In this document: one piece after another, positions 1 through 6,723 of the stretch | Numbering within the stretch: the first letter of the stretch is position 1 | Layout of the letters: each line of letters begins with the position of its first letter | Assembly: GCA_937926545.1 (NCBI GenBank) | Contig: CALAZW010000019.1 | Coordinates: 1-20,702, forward strand | Length of the DNA stretch: 20,702 nt | DNA from: an uncultured Helcococcus sp. | GTDB taxonomy: Bacteria > Bacillota > Clostridia > Tissierellales > Peptoniphilaceae | Reading direction: 5' to 3' | The notes under the pieces: generated by a model | Told to the model about the DNA's origin: nothing | Seen by the model: the letters and a program-made list of their open reading frames with translations, nothing else | The model's database searches: none | Translations under genes and position numbers: made by a program

Positions 1-2
1 TG

Positions 3-1520
3 GAATTAGAAAGAGTTGAGATTCCTAGAAATGAAGCCTTAGACCTATTTAAGGATAGAGAAGATATTTATAAGGTTGAAATAATAAGTGAACTACCAGA
101 AGATGAGTTAATTACCCTGTATAAGTTGGGAGATTTTGTTGACCTATGTAGGGGACCTCATCTATTGGATGTTAAAAAAATTAAGGCTGTAAAACTATTA
201 TCTATAGCTGGTGCCTACTGGCGTGGAGACGAAAAGAATAAGATGCTTCAAAGAATCTATGGGGTTTCTTTTGAAAAACAAAAAGATCTTAAAAAATATG
301 TGAATATGATAGAAGAAGCTAAGAAAAGAGATCATAGAAAATTAGGTAAGGAATTGGACCTATTTTCCATTAAAGAAGAAGGACCAGGCTTCCCATTCTT
401 TTACCCTAAGGGAATGATAATAAAGAATGAGTTGGAAGATTTTTGGAAGGGACTTCATATAAGAGAAGGATATGGTGAAATTAAAACACCTTTAATCCTA
501 AATGAAGACCTATGGCATAGATCAGGTCATTGGGACCACTACCAAGAAAATATGTACTTCACTCAAATAGATGAGGAAGACTATGCTATAAAACCTATGA
601 ACTGTCCAGGATCCATGTTGGTTTATAAATCTAAACCACACTCCTATAGAGAGTTACCTATTAAGCTTGCTGAATTAGGCTTTGTTCACAGGCATGAATT
701 GTCAGGTGCTCTACATGGTTTATTTAGAGTTAGGGCCTTTACTCAAGACGATGCTCACATCTTTATGTTACCATCACAAATCAAGGATGAAGTAAAGGAC
801 GTAATGAGATTAGCTGATGAAATTTACTCAGTATTTGGATTTAAATATAGGGTGGAAATATCAACTAAGCCAGAAGATTCAATGGGGAGCCAAGAAGACT
901 GGGATAGGGCAACTGAAGCTTTAGAAGAGGCCGTTGAAGAATTAGGTTTAGACTATAAGATAAATGAAGGTGATGGAGCCTTTTATGGCCCTAAGATAGA
1001 TATTCAATTGGAAGACTCTATGGGAAGACCATGGCAATGTGGTACTATCCAACTTGACTTCCAAATGCCTGAAAGATTTGAATTAACCTATATAGATGAA
1101 AATAATGAAAAACAAAGACCTGTTATGTTACACAGGGCCCTTTATGGTTCCATAGAAAGATTTATGGGAATCCTAATAGAACACTATGCTGGTAACTTCC
1201 CAGTTTGGTTGGCTCCAGTACAAGCTACTTTAATCCCTGTAAATATGGATTTACACTTTGATCAAGTTAGGGAAATCGAGAAAAGATTAGTGGCTGAAGG
1301 CATCAGGGTAGAATTAGATTCAAGAGAAGAAAAAATGGGAAGAAAGATTAGAGATTCCCAAATTATGAAGGTTCCTTACCAATTAGTATTTGGAGATAAG
1401 GAATTGGAAGAAGGCACTGTATCTGTTAGAAGACACGGTGAAAAGAAAACTAGTGAAATGTCCATAGATGAATTTATAACTCAAATAAAAAGAGAAATAA
1501 AGGACAAGGAACAAAACTAA
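3..1520 (+). CDS. thrS: Threonyl-tRNA synthetase, C-terminal ~505 residues (5' truncated by window edge)
   Basis: Class II synthetase charging tRNA-Thr in the cytoplasm. The reading frame is open from base 3 with no stop, so the gene begins outside the window; a TTG at 126 is internal and not the start. About 505 codons are visible against a family length near 640, so the N-terminal TGS domain and part of the editing domain are missing. Visible landmarks: the end of the editing domain (DFVDLCRGPH from about 129), the catalytic core with zinc ligands Cys in MNCPGSM (603), His in QDDAHIF (756) and His in MLHRALYGS (1131), motif 2 around FVHRHE and FRVRAF, motif 3 around HRALYGSIERFMG, and an anticodon-binding domain from about PVWLAPVQ onward. 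The gene ends 7 bp before the next promoter. Family assignment is secure; any leader control lies upstream and cannot be seen. Confidence 0.97.
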   Translation, partial: ELERVEIPRNEALDLFKDREDIYKVEIISELPEDELITLYKLGDFVDLCRGPHLLDVKKIKAVKLLSIAGAYWRGDEKNKMLQRIYGVSFEKQKDLKKYVNMIEEAKKRDHRKLGKELDLFSIKEEGPGFPFFYPKGMIIKNELEDFWKGLHIREGYGEIKTPLILNEDLWHRSGHWDHYQENMYFTQIDEEDYAIKPMNCPGSMLVYKSKPHSYRELPIKLAELGFVHRHELSGALHGLFRVRAFTQDDAHIFMLPSQIKDEVKDVMRLADEIYSVFGFKYRVEISTKPEDSMGSQEDWDRATEALEEAVEELGLDYKINEGDGAFYGPKIDIQLEDSMGRPWQCGTIQLDFQMPERFELTYIDENNEKQRPVMLHRALYGSIERFMGILIEHYAGNFPVWLAPVQATLIPVNMDLHFDQVREIEKRLVAEGIRVELDSREEKMGRKIRDSQIMKVPYQLVFGDKELEEGTVSVRRHGEKKTSEMSIDEFITQIKREIKDKEQN

Positions 1521-1527
1521 AAAAACA

Positions 1528-1556
1528 TTGACATGGTAGAACTGGTGTGATATCAT
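1528..1556 (+). promoter_or_regulatory. Sigma-A-type promoter of the infC operon
   Basis: TTGACA (1528-1533), a 17-bp spacer and TATCAT (1551-1556). The -35 is consensus and the spacing ideal. It begins 7 bp after the thrS stop and would start transcription near 1562-1563, at the 5' edge of the structured leader. It makes infC-rpmI-rplT independent of thrS. Confidence 0.8.
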
Positions 1557-1561
1557 GTTGT

Positions 1562-1678
1562 AATGAAAGCAAGAAGAGGTACCTACTCTCACCTTAGGGC
1601 ATGGGCTGCTAAGGTTATAATTAAAGATCCGAAACGTAGATTAGGATAGTAGTGGGTATTTTCTCACTACTATTTTTT
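1562..1678 (+). promoter_or_regulatory. Structured infC-operon leader, probable L20-type autoregulatory leader
   Basis: The stretch between the promoter and infC forms at least two hairpins. ACCTTAG (1591-1597) pairs perfectly with CTAAGGT (1609-1615), and a strong intrinsic terminator follows at 1646-1678. In Firmicutes, infC-rpmI-rplT operons are known to be repressed by L20 binding to such a leader (Rfam L20 leader family), with premature termination as output. Position, gene order and the terminator before infC support this; the L20-binding fold itself was not verified. A partial antiterminator is possible: TACC (1580-1583) with GGTA (1655-1658) and the adjoining CTAC with GTAG (1649-1652). 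The leader also contains an open 28-codon frame, treated as a finding. Confidence 0.68.
1646..1678 (+). terminator. Intrinsic terminator / attenuator before infC
   Basis: ATAGTAGTG (1646-1654) pairs with CACTACTAT (1665-1673); a G-U and a G-C pair extend the stem to 11 bp around a 6-nt loop. T1673-1678 is the U-run. It lies between the promoter and infC, so it must be read through to express the operon, which is the mark of an attenuator. Confidence 0.88.
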
Positions 1679-1701
1679 GTATATTTAGGGAGGTGTAGGA
1701 T

Positions 1702-2214
1702 ATAAAGGAACTTCAAATTAATGAAGAAATTAGGTTCAAAGAGGTTAGACTTATTGGGCCAGAAGGCGAGCAACTAGGTATTTTCTCATCAAGAGAAGCG
1801 TATGACATGGCTGTTCAAAAAGGTAAGGATTTAGTTTTAATAGCACCTAATGGAAAACCACCAGTATGTAGAATAATGGACTATGGCAAGTACAGGTATG
1901 AAATAATAAAGAAAAACAAGGAAGCTAAGAAAAAACAAAAGACTACAAACTTAAAGGAACTAAGACTTTCACCAAATATTGAAAGTCATGACTTGAATGT
2001 TAAGGCTAGACAAGCTAGCAAATTTTTGACTTCTGGAGATAAGGTTAAGGTTAGCGTTAGATTCAGAGGTAGGGAATTAGGTCATACTGATATAGGTAGA
2101 AAAGTATTAGAAGATTTTGCTGCTTTGACTAAAGAAGCAGGTGACATAGAGAAAAGACCAAGAATGGAAGGTAGAAGCATGGTAATGTTTTTACAACCAA
2201 AAAGTGAAAAATAG
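1702..2214 (+). CDS. infC: Translation initiation factor IF-3, likely AUA start
   Basis: IF-3 binds the 30S subunit, prevents premature 50S joining and checks the start codon and initiator tRNA. Hallmarks are the N-terminal domain (INEEIR...VRLIGPEGEQLG, then MAVQKGKDLVLIAPNGKPPVCRIMDYGKYRYE), a lysine-rich linker, and the C-terminal domain (LKELRLSPNIESHDLNVKARQ...VSVRFRGRELGH). The first in-frame ATG (1807) would cut into the N-terminal domain and leave 135 residues. Homology continues upstream to KELQINEEIRFKEV, with an in-frame stop at 1696-1698. The only well-placed start is ATA at 1702, 6 nt after GGGAGGTG (1688-1695), giving 170 residues, the usual family length. infC in other bacteria also uses rare starts such as AUU, through which IF-3 represses itself; AUA here is inferred from the Shine-Dalgarno and length. 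First gene of infC-rpmI-rplT. Confidence 0.93.
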   Translation: MKELQINEEIRFKEVRLIGPEGEQLGIFSSREAYDMAVQKGKDLVLIAPNGKPPVCRIMDYGKYRYEIIKKNKEAKKKQKTTNLKELRLSPNIESHDLNVKARQASKFLTSGDKVKVSVRFRGRELGHTDIGRKVLEDFAALTKEAGDIEKRPRMEGRSMVMFLQPKSEK

Positions 2215-2225
2215 GAGGATTAGTT

Positions 2226-2417
2226 ATGGGAAAAATGAAAACACATAGAGGTTCAGCTAAAAGATTTAAAAGAACTGGATCTGGTAAAATAAGAAGACAT
2301 AAAGCATACAGAAGCCACTTAACTGGTAAAAAATCACAAAAGAGAATCAGAAACTTACGTAAACCAGCACTAGTGAGCCCTGGGGACATGAAAAGAATAG
2401 ACAAGATGATTCCATAA
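2226..2417 (+). CDS. rpmI: 50S ribosomal protein L35
   Basis: Small, very basic 63-residue protein of the large subunit. The N-terminal MGKMKTHRGSAKRFKRTGSGKI and the later HLTGKKSQKR and LRKPALVSPGD segments are typical of bL35, and the length is normal. It starts at ATG 2226 with AGGAGG (2213-2218) overlapping the infC stop, so translation is probably coupled to infC. It sits between infC and rplT, the standard bacterial order, and would share the L20-responsive leader control upstream of infC. Confidence 0.97.
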   Translation: MGKMKTHRGSAKRFKRTGSGKIRRHKAYRSHLTGKKSQKRIRNLRKPALVSPGDMKRIDKMIP

Positions 2418-2435
2418 TTTAGGAGGTAGAGAAAG

Positions 2436-2786
2436 ATGGCAAGAGTAAAAGGTGCAGTTAATGCAAAGAAAAATCATAAAAATGTATTAAAACAAGCTAA
2501 GGGATATTACGGCGGAAAATCAAAATTATATAGAACAGCTAACCAAGCTGTTATGAAATCCCTAAATTATGCATATATAGGAAGAAAAAGAAGAAAAAGA
2601 GACTTCAGACAATTATGGATAGCAAGAATAAATGCAGCAGCTAGAGCAAATGGTATGAACTACAGCACATTTATTTCAGGATTGAAAAAAGCTAATATTG
2701 ACGTTAACAGAAAAATGTTATCAGAAATAGCTATCAATGATGCAGAAGGTTTTAAAGAATTAGTTAATATAGCAAAACAAGCATAA
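2436..2786 (+). CDS. rplT: 50S ribosomal protein L20
   Basis: L20 (bL20) is an early-assembly 23S rRNA-binding protein and, in Firmicutes, the repressor of its own operon. The 116-residue product has the expected N-terminal basic helix (MARVKGAVNAKKNHKNVLK, AKGYYGGKSKLYRTA) and the C-terminal globular part (RDFRQLWIARINAAARANGM, YSTFISGLKKA, LSEIA). The start is ATG 2436, preceded by AGGAGGT at 2421. It closes the infC operon, with a terminator beginning 12 bp after its stop. Full length, nothing unusual. Confidence 0.97.
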   Translation: MARVKGAVNAKKNHKNVLKQAKGYYGGKSKLYRTANQAVMKSLNYAYIGRKRRKRDFRQLWIARINAAARANGMNYSTFISGLKKANIDVNRKMLSEIAINDAEGFKELVNIAKQA

Positions 2787-2797
2787 TAAACAAACAT

Positions 2798-2821
2798 AAA
2801 AGTTCCGTTAAGGGACTTTTT
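2798..2821 (+). terminator. Intrinsic terminator after rplT
   Basis: AAAGTTCC (2799-2806) pairs with GGGACTTT (2812-2819) with one G-U pair and a GTTAA loop, followed by TT and C. The stem is modest. trkH starts only 17 bp later with no clear promoter in between, so the terminator is probably leaky or trkH has a promoter inside rplT. Confidence 0.75.
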
Positions 2822-2837
2822 CTATTTAGGAGAAACT

Positions 2838-4190
2838 ATGTTTATAAAACGTATTGTCAATAATAAAAGGATTACTAAGAATCCACCATTTTTATTGTTC
2901 ATAATGTACATTTATTTAATAGTGATAGGCACAGTTCTTCTAATGCTTCCAATCTCTTCAGCGACAGGTGAAGTAACAGGATTTATCGACGCATTATTTA
3001 CGGCTACATCAGCCCTATGCGTAACAGGTTTAACTACGGTAACTACTGCAAGTCATTGGAATACATTTGGACATGTGGTTATAATTGTACTTATTCAATT
3101 AGGTGGTTTGGGAGTTATGACTGCTGCTGGATCTGTCGCCCTTATTCTTAAGAGAAGAATTAGTGTTACTGAAAGGATCCATTTGGCAGAGGAAAAAAAT
3201 GCAGAGACAATATCAGGCATGGTTAAGCTTATGAGGTATATCTTAAGGGCTACCTTTATTATAGAAGGTGTAGGGGCGATTCTTTTGTCCCTAAAGTTTA
3301 TACCGGATTTTGGCTTGGGCAAGGGCCTATGGTTTGGAGTTTTCCATTCTATAGCAGCTTTTTGTAATGCCGGATTTGATATTATAGGAGATATGAGTGT
3401 TGTTCCTTATGTGAACAATATCCTGGTATCTACGACTATCATTTTATTAATTTTATTTGGTGGTTTAGGATACGGAGTATATAGAGATGTAATACAAAAG
3501 AAAAAGTTTAAAAAGTTAACATTACATACTAAAATAGTAATAGTAACAACCCTTGCTATAACCTTGGGTGGCTCTTTACTTGTTTTCTTGTTAGAGTGGT
3601 CCAATCCAGCTACCATGGCTGAGCTTCCTTTAAAAGGAAAGATTTTGGCATCTTTTTTCCAGGTGACAACATCTAGAACAGCAGGTTTCTTTTCAATTAG
3701 TCAAGGTGGTATGAGACAGGCAACGGCTCTTTTGACCATAATAATCATGTTTATAGGTGGATCCCCTGCAGGTACTGCCGGTGGTATTAAAACAACCACT
3801 GTGGCCATGCTATTATTGGTCTCCAGATCAAGTATTAAACAGGCCAAGGATATAACAACCTTTAGAAGAAGAATACCAAATGAGTTGGCTAGAAAGGCGA
3901 CAACTATCTTTATAGTTGCCATTGTATTTGTGCTTTTAGTTACCTTTCTACTTACTATTATTGAAACAGACAAGGACTTTTTAGATATACTTTTTGAAGT
4001 TACATCTGCTTTTTCAACTACTGGTTTAACCAGGGGGATAACCACATCACTTACGACAGCCAGCAAGGTAATAATTGCTGCGACCATGTTGTTTGGTAAG
4101 TTGGGACCTCTTACTATGATGTATGCATTTACAACCAAAGAGACACCAAAAGCTTTTAGAGAAGCTGAAGAATCAATTATTGTGGGGTAA
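2838..4190 (+). CDS. ktrB: Potassium uptake channel subunit, TrkH/KtrB family
   Basis: Integral membrane K+ (possibly Na+-coupled) uptake subunit. The 450-residue protein shows the four degenerate pore loops of the family with their selectivity-filter glycines: SALCVTGLTT (G64), AAFCNAGFD (G179), TTSRTAGFFS (G283) and AFSTTGLTRG (G396), each between hydrophobic helices. The gating intramembrane loop GGSPAGTAGGIKTTT lies at 307-321. The length is closer to KtrB than to the ~480-residue proteobacterial TrkH, and the partner downstream is a single-RCK protein, which also favours Ktr. AGGAG (2828-2832) precedes ATG 2838. It is separated from ktrA by 3 bp. No c-di-AMP riboswitch was recognised upstream; the only upstream element is the rplT terminator. 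Confidence 0.93.
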   Translation: MFIKRIVNNKRITKNPPFLLFIMYIYLIVIGTVLLMLPISSATGEVTGFIDALFTATSALCVTGLTTVTTASHWNTFGHVVIIVLIQLGGLGVMTAAGSVALILKRRISVTERIHLAEEKNAETISGMVKLMRYILRATFIIEGVGAILLSLKFIPDFGLGKGLWFGVFHSIAAFCNAGFDIIGDMSVVPYVNNILVSTTIILLILFGGLGYGVYRDVIQKKKFKKLTLHTKIVIVTTLAITLGGSLLVFLLEWSNPATMAELPLKGKILASFFQVTTSRTAGFFSISQGGMRQATALLTIIIMFIGGSPAGTAGGIKTTTVAMLLLVSRSSIKQAKDITTFRRRIPNELARKATTIFIVAIVFVLLVTFLLTIIETDKDFLDILFEVTSAFSTTGLTRGITTSLTTASKVIIAATMLFGKLGPLTMMYAFTTKETPKAFREAEESIIVG

Positions 4191-4193
4191 GAT

Positions 4194-4859
4194 ATGAAGG
4201 TTAAAGAATTTGCTATAATAGGTTGTGGTAGATTTGGTAATAGTTTAGCTACTACCTTAAGTGACCTGGGTCATGAAGTTATAGTTATCGATAAGAGAGA
4301 AGAAGTAATAAATAAAATCGCACCAGTGGTTACCTATGCTGCTGTGGCTGATGCCAATGATGAAGAAGCCCTAAGAGACTTGGGAATTTCCAATGTGGAT
4401 ACGGCTATTGTTGCCATATCATCAGATTTTGAAGCGTCCATTATGTCAACTATAACCTGTAAAAATCTAGGTATAGATAATGTTGTGGCCAAGGCTAAGA
4501 ATGATACCCATGCTTTAATACTTAAAAAGGTAGGGGCTGATAGTGTGGTTATACCTGAAAGGGATATGGGAGAAAAGTTAGCCCATAGTCTATCTTCAAA
4601 AAATGTTGTTGAATTTTTCAATCTATCATCAGAGCACTCCATCTTGGAGATTAGAGCTCCAAAGAAATGGATAGGAAAATCCATTCAACAATTAAATATT
4701 AGGGCCAAATATGGCTTGAATATACTGGGAATTATCAGGACTGATGGCAGGTTAAATGGTAACCCAGGTCCCTTGGATGAAATACTTCCAGGCGACAATC
4801 TAATAGTTTTAGGTGATGTAGAGGACCTGGCATTATTAGAGGGGATGGATAATGAATAA
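4194..4859 (+). CDS. ktrA: Potassium uptake regulatory subunit, KtrA (RCK protein)
   Basis: Cytosolic regulator that forms a ring on the KtrB channel and gates it in response to nucleotides. The 221 residues contain one RCK_N Rossmann domain with the GCGRFG signature (G10, G12, G15) and an acidic residue D33 at the end of the second strand, which contacts ribose. A RCK_C domain follows from about residue 135 to 215 (LEIRAPKKWIGKSIQQLNIR, LPGDNLIVLG); in Firmicutes such domains often bind c-di-AMP, though this is family knowledge rather than something visible here. A double-length TrkA would be about 450 residues, so this is the KtrA form. It starts 3 bp after ktrB with a purine-rich site overlapping the ktrB stop, and overlaps the next gene by 8 bp. 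Confidence 0.94.
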   Translation: MKVKEFAIIGCGRFGNSLATTLSDLGHEVIVIDKREEVINKIAPVVTYAAVADANDEEALRDLGISNVDTAIVAISSDFEASIMSTITCKNLGIDNVVAKAKNDTHALILKKVGADSVVIPERDMGEKLAHSLSSKNVVEFFNLSSEHSILEIRAPKKWIGKSIQQLNIRAKYGLNILGIIRTDGRLNGNPGPLDEILPGDNLIVLGDVEDLALLEGMDNE

Positions 4860-5586
4860 TATTATTACCAGTCCCAACAATCAAATAATAAAATATACAA
4901 AAAAATTAAGATTAAAAAAATTTAGAGATAAAGAAAATAAATTTATTATAGAATCTAGAAAGCTAGTGGATGAGGCCCTAAAGACAGGGCTTGAAATAGA
5001 CTATATCATAGTGGATGAGACCTACGAATTAAGGGAGGACCATGGCACAAGCTATAGGCTTAAATCCAATTTATTCAAGTCCCTATCCAATATGCAAAGT
5101 CCAGATGGTCTCTTGGCTGTATGTGTCAAGAGAAGGGAAGAAGCTAAACTAGCTAATAGGATTTTAGTTATGGATAGGATTCAAGATCCAGGAAATGCAG
5201 GTAGTTTGATAAGATCAGCTGAAGCCTTTGGTTTTAGAGATGTTATAATGATTGAAAGTGTTGATGTTTACAATGAAAAGGCCCTAAGGGCTTCCATGGG
5301 ATCAACCTTTAGATTGAATATTTTGTACAGGTCTTATGACTTTCTAAGAGAATTAAAATCAGAAGGCTACAAGCTTTATTCAGCCGACATGGATGGAGAG
5401 GACTATAGGAAGGAAGACTACCAGGACAAGATATTACTTGTAATAGGCAATGAAGGCCAAGGAATTTCCCAAGAAATTGAAAACATTCTAGATAGGACTA
5501 TAAAAATTCCTATGCAGGGTGAGATAGAGTCTTTAAATGCCGCTATTAGTGGTTCTATAATAATGAGTGAGATTAGTTCAAGATAA
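4852..5586 (+). CDS. rlmP: SPOUT (TrmH-family) 23S rRNA 2'-O-methyltransferase, YsgA/RlmP-like
   Basis: AdoMet-dependent ribose methyltransferase of the SpoU/TrmH class. All three trefoil-knot motifs are present: motif 1 DRIQDPGNAGSLIRSAEAFG (108-127), motif 2 LLVIGNEGQGIS (195-206), and motif 3 IKIPMQGEIESLNAAIS (217-233). The N-terminal ~100 residues (PNNQIIKYTKKLRLKKFRDK, FIIESRKLVDEAL) match the L30e-like substrate-binding domain of this subfamily. The position directly upstream of pheS matches B. subtilis ysgA, whose product (RlmP) makes Gm2553 in the 23S A-loop. The rRNA target here is inferred from that synteny, and RlmB-like activity on another guanosine cannot be excluded. It overlaps ktrA by 8 bp, and a terminator overlaps its stop codon. 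Confidence 0.85.
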   Translation: MNNIITSPNNQIIKYTKKLRLKKFRDKENKFIIESRKLVDEALKTGLEIDYIIVDETYELREDHGTSYRLKSNLFKSLSNMQSPDGLLAVCVKRREEAKLANRILVMDRIQDPGNAGSLIRSAEAFGFRDVIMIESVDVYNEKALRASMGSTFRLNILYRSYDFLRELKSEGYKLYSADMDGEDYRKEDYQDKILLVIGNEGQGISQEIENILDRTIKIPMQGEIESLNAAISGSIIMSEISSR

Positions 5587-5608
5587 GCTGGAAAATTCCA
5601 GCTTTTTT
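5585..5608 (+). terminator. Intrinsic terminator after rlmP
   Basis: AAGCTGGA (5585-5592) and TCCAGCTT (5597-5604) form a perfect 8-bp stem with a 4-nt loop, followed by T5603-5608. The stem begins inside the rlmP stop codon. It separates the ktr-rlmP unit from pheS. Confidence 0.9.
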
Positions 5609-5628
5609 CTTTATAATCATCAATTAGT

Positions 5629-5656
5629 TTTACACTTATTTAGTCTATGCTATAAT
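5629..5656 (+). promoter_or_regulatory. Promoter of the pheST operon
   Basis: TTTACA (5629-5634), a 16-bp spacer and a consensus TATAAT (5651-5656) preceded by TGC, giving an extended -10. The transcript would start near 5663 with a leader of about 30 nt. That is too short for the T-box riboswitch often found before pheST in Firmicutes. Confidence 0.82.
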
Positions 5657-5691
5657 GTTTTAATAGGGATATAGCGTACATGGAGGAATAT

Positions 5692-6714
5692 ATGAGAGAT
5701 AAATTAAATGAAATAAACAAGAAGACTATTGACCGAATTGATAGTATTAATAAAAGTGAAGAATTGGAAAAGATTAGGGTTGAAATCCTGGGTAAAAAGG
5801 GAGAACTTACTCTTATTTTAAGAGAAATGGGGAAGTTATCCAAGGAAGAAAGACCAGTTATTGGTCAATTGGCCAATGAGGTTAGACAGGATATTACTAA
5901 GGCTATAGCAGAAAAGAATGAAGAGTTAAAATGGAAAAAACTTCAAAGACAAATAATTGAAGAAACCTTAGATGTTACTGCCCACAAGGACCTTATAAGC
6001 ATGGGACATAGACACCCTCTACAACAAACTATGGAAGAGTTGGAAGACCTGTTTAGGAATATGGGTTTTGATGTAATAGATGGACCAGAGATAGAAACAG
6101 TTGAGAATAACTTTGATAAGTTAAATTCTCCTAAAACCCACCCATCTAGATCCTTAAGCGATACCTTCTATATAGATAAAGAGACTCTACTTAGAACCCA
6201 TACATCACCAGTTCAAGTTAGGACTATGATGGAGCAAAAACCACCTATAAGAATGGTTTCAGCAGGTAGAACCTTTAGATTTGATGATGTGGATGATACC
6301 CATTCACCGATGTTTCACCAAATTGAAGGCCTTGTTGTAGATGAAAATGTATCCATGGCCAATCTTATAGACACTATTAATGTTTTTATTAAGGAACTTT
6401 TTGGAGACGATATAGAAACTAGATTTAGACCTCATCATTTTCCTTTTACAGAACCTTCCATGGAAGTGGATGTTTCATGTTTTAGCTGTAGGGGTAAGGG
6501 CTGTGAAGCCTGCAACTATACTGGATGGAGCATGGAGCTTTTAGGTTGCGGTATGGTTCACCCAAATGTTTTAGAGATGTGTGGAATTGATTCAGAAAAA
6601 TATACAGGTTTTGCATTTGGTATGGGAATAGATAGAATCACAATGGTTAAATACGGTATAGATAATATTAGATTATTATATGAAAATGATAAGAGATTTT
6701 TAGAACAGTTTTAG
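5692..6714 (+). CDS. pheS: Phenylalanyl-tRNA synthetase alpha subunit
   Basis: Catalytic subunit of the heterotetrameric PheRS. It has an N-terminal coiled-coil (about 1-90, binding tRNA-Phe), then the class II core: HPLQQTMEELEDLF, THTSPVQVRTM, motif 2 FRFDDVDDTHSPMFHQIEGL, FPFTEPSMEVDV, and motif 3 YTGFAFGMGIDRITM with the alanine (308) that sets the phenylalanine pocket. A four-cysteine element (C263, C266, C271, C274) matches the CxxC insertion of other Firmicutes PheS. ATG 5692 is chosen because it is preceded by GGAGGA (5682-5687) and MRDKLNEI aligns with known N-termini. ATG 5680 in the same frame would put that ribosome site inside the coding sequence. The product is 340 residues, the normal size. 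First gene of the long pheST-to-TPR operon. Confidence 0.95.
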   Translation: MRDKLNEINKKTIDRIDSINKSEELEKIRVEILGKKGELTLILREMGKLSKEERPVIGQLANEVRQDITKAIAEKNEELKWKKLQRQIIEETLDVTAHKDLISMGHRHPLQQTMEELEDLFRNMGFDVIDGPEIETVENNFDKLNSPKTHPSRSLSDTFYIDKETLLRTHTSPVQVRTMMEQKPPIRMVSAGRTFRFDDVDDTHSPMFHQIEGLVVDENVSMANLIDTINVFIKELFGDDIETRFRPHHFPFTEPSMEVDVSCFSCRGKGCEACNYTGWSMELLGCGMVHPNVLEMCGIDSEKYTGFAFGMGIDRITMVKYGIDNIRLLYENDKRFLEQF

Positions 6715-6723
6715 GAGGAATAG

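Noticed and set aside
126..128. TTG as a start codon for threonyl-tRNA synthetase
   Set aside because: The frame is open and homologous upstream to base 3; the gene simply begins outside the window.
1807..1809. ATG 1807 as the IF-3 start
   Set aside because: It would delete the conserved first part of the N-terminal domain, and there is no Shine-Dalgarno at that site; ATA 1702 has both.
3701..4138. A 145-codon open frame on the minus strand within ktrB
   Set aside because: It is antisense to a secure membrane-protein gene, its composition mirrors hydrophobic codons of the + strand, and it has no ribosome site or recognisable motif. The same reasoning excludes the other minus-strand frames in the window.
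5680..5682. ATG 5680 as the pheS start
   Set aside because: The GGAGGA ribosome site lies just inside that frame and serves ATG 5692, whose N-terminus aligns better with known PheS proteins.
5609..5691. T-box riboswitch before pheST
   Set aside because: Only about 30 nt of leader lie between the predicted transcription start and pheS, and there is no terminator between them, so a T-box cannot fit.
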